Assembly: GCF_018760365.1 (NCBI RefSeq)
Contig: NZ_JAHIAB010000003.1
Location: 124,001 to 188,000 of the forward strand
Direction: 5' to 3'
Length of the DNA stretch: 64,000 nucleotides
Source of the DNA: Pseudooceanicola endophyticus
Lineage (GTDB): Bacteria > Pseudomonadota > Alphaproteobacteria > Rhodobacterales > Rhodobacteraceae
Made by a program: the position numbers and the translations under genes. Positions 1-8,387 of the stretch are shown piece by piece (the first letter of the stretch is position 1; each line of letters starts with the position of its first letter). Under the pieces are notes generated by a model. That model was not told the DNA's origin. It did not search any database and saw only the letters and a program-made list of their open reading frames with translations.

Positions 1-205
1 GGTCCGGGCCGAGGCGATCCCGGTGGTCTTCTCGGAAAGTACGGTCTCCGACAAGCCGGCGAAACAGGTCGCCCGCGAAACCGGCGCGCGCTATGGCGGG
101 GTCCTCTATGTCGACAGCCTCAGCGGGCCGGAGGGGCCGGTGCCAAGCTACCTCGACCTGCTGCGGGTGACGGCGGAAACCATCGTGACGGGGCTGTCGT
201 CATGA
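1..205 (+). CDS. Mn/Fe/Zn ABC transporter substrate-binding protein, C-terminal end (partial)
   Basis: Only the last 67 or so codons are present; the gene begins left of the window. The visible residues (VVFSESTVSDKPAKQVARE, then YVDSLSGPEGPVPSYLDLL) match the C-terminal lobe of cluster A-I metal-binding receptors (SitA/MntC/ZnuA type), where a conserved Asp late in the protein completes the metal site. The stop TGA overlaps the ATG of the ATPase gene as ATGA, so the two are translationally coupled. The downstream ATPase and two permeases make this the receptor of a four-gene importer. Manganese or iron(II) is the likely cargo from the SitABCD-like order, but the metal cannot be fixed from this fragment. 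Confidence 0.85.
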   Translation, partial: VRAEAIPVVFSESTVSDKPAKQVARETGARYGGVLYVDSLSGPEGPVPSYLDLLRVTAETIVTGLSS

Positions 206-972
206 GCGCCGCGCCCGATGTGGCCGGTCTGCAGGCCGAGGGCCTCTCGGTCACCTATCCAAACGGCCACACGGCGCTGCGCGACGCCAGCTTCCGCCTG
301 CCGCAGGGCAGCATCACCGGGCTTCTGGGGGTGAACGGGGCGGGCAAGTCGACGCTGTTCAAGGCGCTGATGGGGTTCGTTCCGCTGAGCGCGGGCCGTG
401 TTCAGATCCTGGGAGAGAGCGTGGCGCGCGCCCGCAAGGCCCAGGCCGTCGCCTATGTGCCCCAGTCCGAGGAGGTCGACTGGAGCTTTCCGGTGCTGGT
501 CGAGGACGTGGTGATGATGGGCCGCTACGGCCACATGGGGCTGCTGCGTCGGCCCCGCGCCGCCGATCGCGCGGCGGTCGATGCCGCCCTGGCCCGGGTC
601 GAGATGACCGACTTCCGCCACCGCCAGATCGGTGCCCTGTCGGGCGGGCAGCGCAAGCGGGTCTTCCTGGCCCGCGCCCTGGCCCAGGATGCCCGGGTGA
701 TCCTGCTGGACGAACCCTTCACCGGCGTCGACACCGGCACCGAGGCGCAGATCACCGCGCTGCTGCGCGCGCTGCGCGAGGAGGGGCGGGTGATGCTGGT
801 CGCGACCCACAACCTTGGCACCGTGCCCGCCTTCTGCGACCGGGTGGTGATGGTGCGCGGCACCGTGCTGGCCGAGGGGCCCACGGAGCAGGTCTTCACC
901 CCCGAGATCCTGCACGCGACCTTCGGCGGCCCCGGCACCGCCTGGGGGCTGGTCGCCGGAGGGGCGGCATGA
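202..972 (+). CDS. sitB: Manganese/iron ABC transporter ATP-binding protein (SitB/MntB-like)
   Basis: 256 residues, normal for the family. Walker A GVNGAGKST lies at 43-51, the ABC signature LSGGQRKR near 146-153 and Walker B VILLDEP near 166-172, with the switch His in ATHNLG after it. The region around the Q-loop (VPQSEEVDWSFPVLVEDVV) is typical of metal-type (MntB/SitB/ZnuC) ATPases. It is a cytoplasmic subunit energising the two downstream permeases. The start overlaps the receptor stop (ATGA) and the stop overlaps the next start, so the four genes form one operon. A Mur/Fur-type operator would be expected upstream, outside the window. Confidence 0.93.
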   Translation: MSAAPDVAGLQAEGLSVTYPNGHTALRDASFRLPQGSITGLLGVNGAGKSTLFKALMGFVPLSAGRVQILGESVARARKAQAVAYVPQSEEVDWSFPVLVEDVVMMGRYGHMGLLRRPRAADRAAVDAALARVEMTDFRHRQIGALSGGQRKRVFLARALAQDARVILLDEPFTGVDTGTEAQITALLRALREEGRVMLVATHNLGTVPAFCDRVVMVRGTVLAEGPTEQVFTPEILHATFGGPGTAWGLVAGGAA

Positions 973-1778
973 TCCTGCTGGAACCCTTTTCCTACGGCTA
1001 CATGACCAACGCGATCTGGGTCTCAACGCTGGTGGGGGCGGTCTGCGCCTTCCTGTCGGCCTTCCTGGTGCTGAAGGGCTGGTCGCTGATCGGAGATGCG
1101 CTGTCGCATGCGGTGGTGCCGGGGGTGGCGGGCGCCTACATGCTGGGCCTGCCCTTCGCGCTTGGCGCCTTCCTGTCGGGCGGGCTGGCGGCGCTGGCCA
1201 TGCTGGGCCTGAAACGGCTGAGCGGCCTGAAGGAGGACGTGGTGATCGGCCTGATCTTCACCGCCTTCTTCGGGCTGGGGCTGTTCCTGGTCTCGCTCAA
1301 TCCCATGGCGATCTCGGTTCAGAGCATCATCATGGGCAATATCCTGGCGATCACCCCCGCCGACACGCTGCAACTGGCGCTGATCGGGGGGCTGTCGCTG
1401 CTGGTGCTGCTGGTGAAATGGCGCGACCTGATGGCCGTCTTCTTCGACGAGGGGCACGCGCGTTCCATCGGGCTGAACGTGCGCGGGCTTCAGGTGCTGT
1501 TCTTCACGCTGCTCTCGGCCTGCACGGTGGCGGCGATGCAGACGGTCGGCGCCTTCCTGGTGATCGCACTGGTGGTCACCCCCGGCGCTACCGCCCTGAT
1601 GCTGAGCACGCGGTTCTCGCGGGTGCTGATGCTGTCGGTGGGCATCGGAGCGGGCAGCGCGGGGTTGGGCGCCTACCTCAGCTATTTCCTCGACGGGGCC
1701 ACGGGGGGCGTCATCGTCTGCCTGCAAACGCTGGTCTTCCTGCTGACCTTCTTCCTGAACAGGAGGCCCGTGCGATGA
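969..1778 (+). CDS. sitC: Manganese/iron ABC transporter permease (SitC-like)
   Basis: 269 residues with about eight hydrophobic segments, as in ABC-3 family (ZnuB/MntC/SitC) permeases. Family landmarks visible are VLKGWSLIGDALSHAVVPG near residues 36-54, which holds the conserved D-x-x-x-H, and the late AFLVIALVVTPGATALML segment. The gene overlaps both neighbours by four bases. A second, clearly paralogous permease follows. Paired permeases forming a heterodimer are typical of SitCD systems and unlike single-permease ZnuABC operons, which favours Mn/Fe over Zn as substrate. Confidence 0.92.
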   Translation: MILLEPFSYGYMTNAIWVSTLVGAVCAFLSAFLVLKGWSLIGDALSHAVVPGVAGAYMLGLPFALGAFLSGGLAALAMLGLKRLSGLKEDVVIGLIFTAFFGLGLFLVSLNPMAISVQSIIMGNILAITPADTLQLALIGGLSLLVLLVKWRDLMAVFFDEGHARSIGLNVRGLQVLFFTLLSACTVAAMQTVGAFLVIALVVTPGATALMLSTRFSRVLMLSVGIGAGSAGLGAYLSYFLDGATGGVIVCLQTLVFLLTFFLNRRPVR

Positions 1779-2611
1779 GCGAGACACTGCTGCTGCCGTT
1801 CCAGTTTCCCTTCCTTCAGAACGCCTTCCTTGTGGTGCTGCTGATCGCGCCGGCGGCGGCGATGCTCAGTTGCTTCCTGGTGCTGAAGGGCTGGGCGCTG
1901 ATGGGCGATGCCACCGCCCATGCGGTGCTGCCCGGCGTCGTGCTGGCCTATGTGGCGGGGCTGCCGCTTTTGCTGGGGGCCTTCGCGGCGGGGCTGTTCT
2001 GCGCGCTGGCCACGGGCTGGATCCGCGACCGCGCCGGGCTGCGCCAGGACACGGTGACCGGGGTGGTCTTCTCGGGGATGTTCGGGCTGGGGGTCGTGCT
2101 TTACACCGCCATCGAGAGCGACGTGCATCTGGATCACATCCTGTTTGGCAACATGCTGGGGGTCGGGGCGGCGGATCTGTGGACCTCCGGGCTGATCGCC
2201 GGGGGCGTGGTGCTGGGGCTGGGGCTGCTGTGGCGACCGCTGCTGGCGCAGGCCTTCGATCCGGTGCAGGCGAAGATGATCGGCCTGCCGGTGGCGCTGC
2301 TGCATTACGGGCTGCTGGCGGCGCTGTCGGCCTGCATCGTGGCGATGCTGTCGTCGGTCGGGATCATCCTGTCGGTGGCCAGCCTGATCGCACCCGGCGC
2401 CACCGCCTTCCTGCTGACGCGCCGCTTTGGCGCCATGCTGGCAGTGGCGGTCCTGGTGGCGATGCTGGCCGGGGTCGCGGGCACCTATGCCGCCTTCTGG
2501 CTGGACAGCGCCCCCGCGCCGACCATCGTGCTGGTGCAGACGGCGCTGGTGCTGCTGGCGCTCGGCTGGCGGCGCTACCAGGGCAGCGTTGCGCCGCTGC
2601 GCTCCAGATAG
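1775..2611 (+). CDS. sitD: Manganese/iron ABC transporter permease (SitD-like)
   Basis: 278 residues from the ATG that overlaps the sitC stop; GGAGG about ten bases upstream serves as ribosome site. It is a paralogue of the previous gene: CFLVLKGWALMGDATAHAVLPG repeats the same D-x-x-x-H signature, and IAPGATAFLL is the counterpart of the late signature. Longer upstream readings run through sitC and are not credible. The last 37 bases overlap the 3' end of the convergent SDR gene, so there is no room for a terminator between them. Confidence 0.92.
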   Translation: MSETLLLPFQFPFLQNAFLVVLLIAPAAAMLSCFLVLKGWALMGDATAHAVLPGVVLAYVAGLPLLLGAFAAGLFCALATGWIRDRAGLRQDTVTGVVFSGMFGLGVVLYTAIESDVHLDHILFGNMLGVGAADLWTSGLIAGGVVLGLGLLWRPLLAQAFDPVQAKMIGLPVALLHYGLLAALSACIVAMLSSVGIILSVASLIAPGATAFLLTRRFGAMLAVAVLVAMLAGVAGTYAAFWLDSAPAPTIVLVQTALVLLALGWRRYQGSVAPLRSR

Positions 2612-3279
2612 GCCAGCCCGGGCCGGTCCAGCCGCGACAGCAGGGTGTCGGCGATGTCGGGGATCGTCTCTTCCAGCCCGAAGGGGGCCTCGGGACCGCC
2701 AAGGGCGGTGCGGATCCAGCCCGGCGCCATCAGCAGCAGCGGCCGCCCGGGACGGCGGGCCGAAAGGCTGCGCAGCGCCTGGTTCAGCGCCGCCTTGCTG
2801 GCGCGATAGGCCTCGCGGCCGCCGGTGCGGTTGTTGGCCAGGCTGCCCTGACCCGAGGACATCACCCCGATCAGCCCGCCGGGGCGCACCAGATCCTCCA
2901 GCGCGGCGATCACCCGCAGCGGGCCCAGCACGTTGGTCAGCATCAGCGCCGCGAAATCCTCTGGCGGGACCTGTTCCAGCGGCGCCGTGGGATCGGCATT
3001 GGTGGTGCCCGCATTGACGAACAGCATGTCGTAAACCTGCCCCTCCAGCCGCGCCCGCAGCGCCGTGATCGAGGCGGCCTCGGTGATCTCAAGCCGTTCG
3101 GTGCGGATCCGGTCGGGCCGGGCGGCGGCCAGATCATGCAGCGGCGTGCCCGATGGCGCGCGCAGCGTGCCGGTGACATGCCAGCCGCGCTCGGCAAATT
3201 CGACCGAGAGCGCATGGCCCAGACCGCGCGAGGCGCCGATCAGCAGCAGTTTCCGGGGGGTGTTCGGGGGAAGGGTCAT
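2575..3279 (-). CDS. SDR family NAD(P)-dependent oxidoreductase (CsgA-like)
   Basis: 234 residues from the ATG giving MTLPPNTPRKLLLIGASRGLG. Rossmann motif GASRGLGHAL is near the N-terminus, NAG occurs in VNAGTTN, and the catalytic Ser and Tyr-x-x-x-Lys appear as MSSGQGS and YRASKAALNQ. This short pattern resembles CsgA/C-factor-like SDRs. The substrate is not readable. A longer upstream start is possible, but the chosen ATG places the glycine motif at the usual distance from the N-terminus. It faces a LysR-type gene across about 130 bases, so that regulator is a plausible controller. Its 3' end overlaps sitD. Confidence 0.85.
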   Translation of the reverse strand: MTLPPNTPRKLLLIGASRGLGHALSVEFAERGWHVTGTLRAPSGTPLHDLAAARPDRIRTERLEITEAASITALRARLEGQVYDMLFVNAGTTNADPTAPLEQVPPEDFAALMLTNVLGPLRVIAALEDLVRPGGLIGVMSSGQGSLANNRTGGREAYRASKAALNQALRSLSARRPGRPLLLMAPGWIRTALGGPEAPFGLEETIPDIADTLLSRLDRPGLAYLERSGATLPW

Positions 3280-3406
3280 TCTGGCGTCTCCTGCATGGAA
3301 TGGCCCTGATCTGGGGCAGGGATGATAAATGCGCCAGACGCACAGGTTGCACGGTATCCTTGCATCAGACGCTATGCCCCGGCCCGATCCCGCGCTAGGC
3401 TGGGTC

Positions 3407-4336
3407 ATGAGCGATCCGGATCTGAACCTTCTTCCCGCCCTTGATGCGCTTTTGCGCGAGGGCAGCGTGACCGGGGCGGCGCGCCGCCTCGGCCTCAGCG
3501 CCTCGGCGATGAGCCGCACGCTGGCGCGGCTGCGTCAGGCCACGGGGGATCCGCTGCTGGTGCGCGCCGGGCGCGGCATGGTGGCGACCCCCCGGGCACT
3601 GGAACTGCGCGCGCAGGTGCAGGTGCTGACCCATGGCGCGCGCCAGGTGCTTTCGCCGCAGGTTGCGGTGCTGGACCCGGCCCGGCTGGAGCGCGCCTTC
3701 AGCCTGCGCGCCAATGCCGGGTTCCTTGACCGTTTCGCGCCCGCGCTGGTCACCGCGCTGCGGGCCGAGGCGCCGGGCCTTCAGCTGCGCTTTCAGGCCA
3801 AGCCCCTGAAAAGCGCCGATCCGCTTCGGGACGGGGCGTGCGATCTTGAGGTCGGCACCCCGGCAGATCCTGCCTCCGAGGCCCCGGAGCTGCGTCGCAA
3901 GCTGCTGTTTCGCGATCATTTCCTGGCCGCAATCCGGGCCGGCCATCCGCTGCGCGCCCACCCCGGCGATGCCGCGGCCTTCGCCGCCTGCGATCACGTG
4001 GTGGCGGCGCGGCGTGGTGGTGGGCGCGGCCCCGTCGATACCGCGCTGGAGCAGCTGGGACTGGCGCGGCGGATCGCCGTCGTGGTGCTGGGCTTTCCCG
4101 AGGCGCTGCGCATCGCCGCCGCCTCGGATCTGGTGGCGCTGGTGCCGGCCTCGATGATGGCCGGGCAGGGCGCGGCGCTTGAGGCGTTGGCGCTGCCGGT
4201 CGAAACGCCCCCGCTTTCGGTCTGGCTGATGTGGCATCCCCGCCTGCAGGAGGATCCCGGACACCGCTGGCTGCGCGGTGCCGTGGTCCGGATCTGTCAT
4301 GAGATGGCAGCGAAAACCGCTAGGCCGCGTGGGTGA
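3407..4336 (+). CDS. LysR family transcriptional regulator
   Basis: 309 residues from the ATG that gives MSDPDLNLLPALDALLREGS. The N-terminal winged helix-turn-helix is clear (VTGAARRLGLSASAMSRTLARLR), followed by the linker helix and a LysR substrate-binding domain. An in-frame ATG further upstream would add 26 low-complexity residues and is less likely. It is divergent from the SDR gene, the usual arrangement for LysR regulators controlling a neighbour. Its last 17 bases overlap the 3' end of the convergent amidohydrolase. The inducer is unknown. Confidence 0.88.
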   Translation: MSDPDLNLLPALDALLREGSVTGAARRLGLSASAMSRTLARLRQATGDPLLVRAGRGMVATPRALELRAQVQVLTHGARQVLSPQVAVLDPARLERAFSLRANAGFLDRFAPALVTALRAEAPGLQLRFQAKPLKSADPLRDGACDLEVGTPADPASEAPELRRKLLFRDHFLAAIRAGHPLRAHPGDAAAFAACDHVVAARRGGGRGPVDTALEQLGLARRIAVVVLGFPEALRIAAASDLVALVPASMMAGQGAALEALALPVETPPLSVWLMWHPRLQEDPGHRWLRGAVVRICHEMAAKTARPRG

Positions 4337-5981
4337 TCTCTCCGCCGCAGAGGGTCATGCGGGCCGAAGCCTCGGCCAGGCGCGCGGGGTCCATCGCCTC
4401 CAGATCCTGCGAGAAGATCGTGATGTCGGCCATCTGTCCGGCGATCAGCTGCCCCTTGCGCCCCTCGTTGAACTCGGCCCAGGCATTGTCGCAGGTGTAG
4501 CTTTTGAGGGACTCGTGCAGGCTCTGGCGCTGTTCGGGCCAGGCGGGCGACAGCGCCACCGGCGCCACGGCGGCGCGCAGGGTTTCCAGCGGCGCGACAC
4601 CGATCACCGGCCAGTCGGTTGCAAACAGCGTGCGCGGGGCGGCGGCGCGCAGGTCCCGCCAGGCAAAGGCGGTGGCCAGCTGATGCGGGTGCAGCCGGTG
4701 GTCCAGCCCCTGCGGCGGCGCGATGCCCCCGCGCGGCGCATGGCCGGGCTGAAGCGAGGCGACGACGCCCAGATCGCCCAGCCGGGGGATGTCGTCGGGG
4801 TGGATCGTCTCGATATGCTCGATCCGGTGGCGGCTGTCGCGGGCGCCGTTGGCGGCGCGGGCGGCTGCGAAACCATCCAGCGTCCGGCGCACCGCCAGAT
4901 CGCCGATCGCATGGACCGACAGCTGAAAGCCAAGGGCATCGCCGGCAACGCAGACGCGGGTGAATTCCTCGGGGTCGAAGACCGCGTCGCCGCAGGTCTC
5001 AAGCCCCGGATAGGGCGCCAGCATCAGCGCGGTGGAGCTTTCGATGACCCCGTCCATGAACATCTTGATGCGCCGGCTCCACAGCCGGTCCGAGGCGAAG
5101 CGGCGGCGCATCTCCTGTGCCTCTTCCAGCCGCGACAGGCTTTGCCCGGTGCGGAAATGCAGCGGCACCTCGGTGCGGCAGAGCAGCTCTCCGGCAGCTT
5201 CCAGATCTGCCAGAAGTTCCAGCGTGTAAAGGTTGCCATCCATGTTGTGCAGCCCGCTCAGCCCGTGGCGGGCGCAATGGGCCAGACCCTGACGCAGCAC
5301 CGCGCGGTCGATGGCGCGCTCGGCCTCTGTGGCGGGGGGCTCTGGGTCCTGGCCGGTGGTCATGCCCAGCAGGTCGCGCCCGCCGAACCGGCAAAGCCGC
5401 AGCACCGGGGCATAGGCGCCGGGTTCGCGCAGCTCTCCGGTGGCGGTGCCGTCGGGGGCCATGACGACTTCGGCGCCCTGTTCGACGGGCGCACCATGCA
5501 GCAGCCCCGCCATTTCCAGCGCGCGGGTATTGGCCCAGACGGTGTGGTGATCGGCGGAAAAGAGCGCCAGCGCCCGGTCCGGCAGCACCTGATCCAGCGC
5601 CTGGCGGGTGGTGGTCTGATCGGGCCCCAGCAGCGCATAGGCGGCCTGCACCGCCATCAGCACCCGGTCTTCGGGATGGGCCGCCGCATAGGGGCGCACG
5701 GCCTGCGCCAGCGCCGCGGCGCCGCAGATACCGGCCAGGCTGAGGTAGGAGAGTTCCGCCGCGCCCATGAACAGGTGCACGTGGCTGTCGATCAGTCCCG
5801 GGGTGACGGTGCCGCCCTCGGCGTCGATCACCTTGGTTGCGGGGCCGATCAGGGGGCGGATGTCGGCCTCTTCTCCCAATGCCAGGATCGTGCCGCGCCG
5901 GATCGCCAGCGCCCCGGCGCGGGGGCGGGCGGCATCGAAGGTCATCAGGCGACCATTCAGGATCACGGTATCGGCGGTCAT
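4320..5981 (-). CDS. Amidohydrolase family protein (YtcJ-like, TRZ/ATZ group)
   Basis: 553 residues, typical of YtcJ-like amidohydrolases. The first metal motif is H67-V-H69 in LIDSHVHL, preceded by the beta-sandwich part that ends in GGTVTPG. Later landmarks are IKMFMDGVIESS, LSVHAIGD, HRIEHIE and the metal Asp in ATDWPV. These enzymes are cytoplasmic metal-dependent hydrolases acting on amide or cyclic imide bonds; the true substrate is rarely known. The gene diverges from a LuxR-type regulator. With a polyamine-like pathway on the other side of that regulator, a nitrogen-scavenging role is possible but not proven. Confidence 0.9.
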   Translation of the reverse strand: MTADTVILNGRLMTFDAARPRAGALAIRRGTILALGEEADIRPLIGPATKVIDAEGGTVTPGLIDSHVHLFMGAAELSYLSLAGICGAAALAQAVRPYAAAHPEDRVLMAVQAAYALLGPDQTTTRQALDQVLPDRALALFSADHHTVWANTRALEMAGLLHGAPVEQGAEVVMAPDGTATGELREPGAYAPVLRLCRFGGRDLLGMTTGQDPEPPATEAERAIDRAVLRQGLAHCARHGLSGLHNMDGNLYTLELLADLEAAGELLCRTEVPLHFRTGQSLSRLEEAQEMRRRFASDRLWSRRIKMFMDGVIESSTALMLAPYPGLETCGDAVFDPEEFTRVCVAGDALGFQLSVHAIGDLAVRRTLDGFAAARAANGARDSRHRIEHIETIHPDDIPRLGDLGVVASLQPGHAPRGGIAPPQGLDHRLHPHQLATAFAWRDLRAAAPRTLFATDWPVIGVAPLETLRAAVAPVALSPAWPEQRQSLHESLKSYTCDNAWAEFNEGRKGQLIAGQMADITIFSQDLEAMDPARLAEASARMTLCGGEITHAA

Positions 5982-6101
5982 CGGGGCTCTTTCTGTCGCT
6001 GTCTGTCCAAGGGGTAGTCGGCAGGACAGAATGCGAAAATACCACCAGGATGGTATTGTTCGACGCAGAAAGCCGCTTCAGGGTGTTAGACGGAGGTCCC
6101 C

Positions 6102-6911
6102 ATGAAAGACGACGGACAGCAACGCGAATACGATTTCCTGGGCCGGGTGGCCTCGGCGGCCTCGGTGCCCGATTTCGCCGCCGAGGTGGTGCCCTACTGC
6201 CGCGACCTCTTCGAGGCGGGCAGCGTGCTGGCCGTGCTGTTTCACCGCGACCGTGCCCCCGAAGTGCTGTTCCGCTGGAGCACCGACCGCCTCAGGTCGG
6301 AGAATTTCGACCGGAACTACCCGGTGATCGGCTATCTGCTGGACCCGTTCTATCGCATCGCCTTCGACGGGGCGGCGCGCTTTGCCGGGCCGCTGCGCGA
6401 GATCGCGCCGGATCGTTTCGAGGCCAGCGAGTATTACGATGCCTATTTCGGCGCCACGCGGCTCAGTGACGAACTGGGCGCGGTGGCGCGCCTGGGGGCA
6501 AGTCGCAGCCTGCATCTGGCGGTCGGGCGTGATCGCGGCCAGCGGCGCTTTCGTGCCTCGGAGGTGGCGCGCTTCGATCTGCTGTCGCGGGTGCTGATGC
6601 CCTGCCTTGCCGCGCTGGCGCCGGTGCCTGCGCCCGGTGTTCCCCTGCCGCCGCTGCGCACCCGGCTGGAGGCGCTGGCGCTTGAGACCGGAGAGCAGCT
6701 TTCGGCGCGCGAGGCCCAGGTGGCCGAGCTGATCCTTCAGGGCCATTCCAGCCGCGCCATGGCGCTGAAGCTGGGGATCTCGGTCCATACCGCCAAGGTG
6801 CACCGGCGCAACCTTTACCGGAAGATGAACATTTCCTCGCAGAGCGAGCTCTTCGTGCATGTGAACCGCGCCATCGGCCTGCAGGCGGCCGAGCTGGGCG
6901 CCCCGGGCTAG
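6102..6911 (+). CDS. LuxR family transcriptional regulator
   Basis: 269 residues. The last 65 or so form a LuxR-type helix-turn-helix (LSAREAQVAELILQGHSSRA, then ISVHTAKVHRRNLYRKMNI). The N-terminal 190 residues are not a recognisable receiver, since no phospho-acceptor pattern is seen, nor a clear autoinducer domain, so the signal is unknown. AGGT lies just before the ATG. It is divergent from the amidohydrolase and 108 bases upstream of the puuA-like gene, with two tandem palindromes between. It is the best candidate regulator of both. Confidence 0.85.
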   Translation: MKDDGQQREYDFLGRVASAASVPDFAAEVVPYCRDLFEAGSVLAVLFHRDRAPEVLFRWSTDRLRSENFDRNYPVIGYLLDPFYRIAFDGAARFAGPLREIAPDRFEASEYYDAYFGATRLSDELGAVARLGASRSLHLAVGRDRGQRRFRASEVARFDLLSRVLMPCLAALAPVPAPGVPLPPLRTRLEALALETGEQLSAREAQVAELILQGHSSRAMALKLGISVHTAKVHRRNLYRKMNISSQSELFVHVNRAIGLQAAELGAPG

Positions 6912-6950
6912 GCCCGCCCGGGCCTCCGGGGCAGAACGGAGGCATCCCCA

Positions 6951-7006
6951 CGCCGGCAGGTGCCGGCGCATCAGTCCCCCCGCCGGCCTATGCCGGCGCA
7001 TCAGTC
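6951..7006. repeat. Two tandem 30-bp units, each a GC-rich palindrome
   Basis: Units begin at 6951 and 6981. Each reads CGCCGGC, a short spacer, GCCGGCG and then CATCAGTC. The first palindrome is CGCCGGCA-GG-TGCCGGCG and the second CGCCGGC-CTAT-GCCGGCG. They end directly before the ribosome site (GGGAG at 7008-7012) of the puuA-like gene. They could be operators for the LuxR-type protein or RNA hairpins in the leader. Confidence 0.8.
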
Positions 7007-7019
7007 AGGGAGCCTCCGC

Positions 7020-8363
7020 ATGGTGGCATTTGAGACGAGCAAGGATCCTCTGGCCGCCGACGCCTATGTGGTGGCCGCGGTCTGCGACCTGAACGGCATC
7101 TACCGCGGCAAGAGGATTCCCGCCGCGCAGGCCGCCAAGATCGAGACCGCGGGCATCCGGATGCCGATGTCCTCGGTCGGGGTGGATATCTGGGGCAGCG
7201 ATGCGGTGGGCAGCGGTCTGACGCTGAGCCAGGGGGATACCGACGGGGTCTGCCTGCCGATCGGGCGCGGTGCGCTGCCGGTGCTGGGGGATCGCGACCG
7301 GGCACGGCTGGTGCCGATGTGGATGCAGACCGAGGACGGCCAGCCGTTCTATTCCGATGCGCGGCAGGTGCTGGCGCGGGTGCTGGCGCAGTACGCTGCG
7401 CGCGGGTTGACCCCGGTCGTCGCGACCGAGCTGGAGTTCCACCTGACCGATCCCGCAGGCCCCGGCATCGCCCCTGCGGATCTGGCCGCCGGCCTGCCGC
7501 CCGGGCGTTTCGACAACATCTACTCCGTGCAGGAGATCGACGGCGCCGCCGCCCTGTTCGACGAGGTGCAGGAACTGGCCGCGCGCTGCGGGATCGAGCC
7601 CGAGTCCCTGATCGCCGAGGGCGGCCCGCGCCAGTACGAGATCACCCTGCGCTACCGCGACGACGCGCTGCGCATCGCCGACGACACGCTGCTGCTGAAG
7701 CAGATCCTGCGCTCGGTCGCGGCGCGGCACGGCCATGCCGCCTGCTTCATGGCGAAACCCTATGCCGAGCGTTCGGGCAACGGGCTGCATGTGCATGTCT
7801 CGGTGCTGGATGCGGCGGGGCGCAACATCTTCGACGATGGCGGCCCCGAGGGCACGCCGGTGCTGCGTCAGGCGATTGCCGGGCTGGTCGGCTCCATGCG
7901 GGATCTGGGGCTTGTCTTTGCGCCGCACCAGAATTCCTTCCGGCGGCTGGCGCCGGGGACGCTGGCGCCCACCACCGCCGCCTGGGGCTATGAAAACCGC
8001 ACCTCGGCGATCCGGGTGCCCGGCGGGCCCGCGCTGGCGCGCCGCTTCGAACACCGCGTCGCGGGCGCCGATGCCAATCCCTACCTGGTGCTGGCGGCGA
8101 TCCTCGCCGGGGCGCTGGACGGGATCGAACGCGCGCTGGAGGCTCCGGCGCCGGTCAGCGGCAATTCCTACGATGCCGAGGCCCCGGCGCTGGATCCCGA
8201 CTGGCGCGCCGCGATCGAGCGTTTCGCCGGGTCCGCCCTGGCCGCACGGCTGCTGCACCCCGATTTCGTGCATTATTTCACCGCCTGCAAGCGACAGGAG
8301 CTTGCCGGTTTCGACGCCCATATCCCCGCCTTCGAGATCGCCACCTACCGCGCCTCGGTCTGA
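7020..8363 (+). CDS. Glutamine synthetase family protein (PuuA-like gamma-glutamylpolyamine synthetase)
   Basis: 447 residues from the ATG at 7020, which has GGGAG eight bases upstream; an earlier in-frame start would read through the tandem repeats. Glutamine synthetase family features include the metal Glu in ELEFHL, GNGLHVHVS (ATP/metal His region) and NSFRRLAPGT, then NRTSAIRVP. The protein lacks the adenylylation Tyr context of housekeeping GlnA. Followed by a puuB-like oxidase, it most likely gamma-glutamylates putrescine or another amine using ATP. The amine is inferred from context only. Confidence 0.87.
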   Translation: MVAFETSKDPLAADAYVVAAVCDLNGIYRGKRIPAAQAAKIETAGIRMPMSSVGVDIWGSDAVGSGLTLSQGDTDGVCLPIGRGALPVLGDRDRARLVPMWMQTEDGQPFYSDARQVLARVLAQYAARGLTPVVATELEFHLTDPAGPGIAPADLAAGLPPGRFDNIYSVQEIDGAAALFDEVQELAARCGIEPESLIAEGGPRQYEITLRYRDDALRIADDTLLLKQILRSVAARHGHAACFMAKPYAERSGNGLHVHVSVLDAAGRNIFDDGGPEGTPVLRQAIAGLVGSMRDLGLVFAPHQNSFRRLAPGTLAPTTAAWGYENRTSAIRVPGGPALARRFEHRVAGADANPYLVLAAILAGALDGIERALEAPAPVSGNSYDAEAPALDPDWRAAIERFAGSALAARLLHPDFVHYFTACKRQELAGFDAHIPAFEIATYRASV

Positions 8364-8387
8364 TCCGAGCACGAGCCCGAGACTGCC

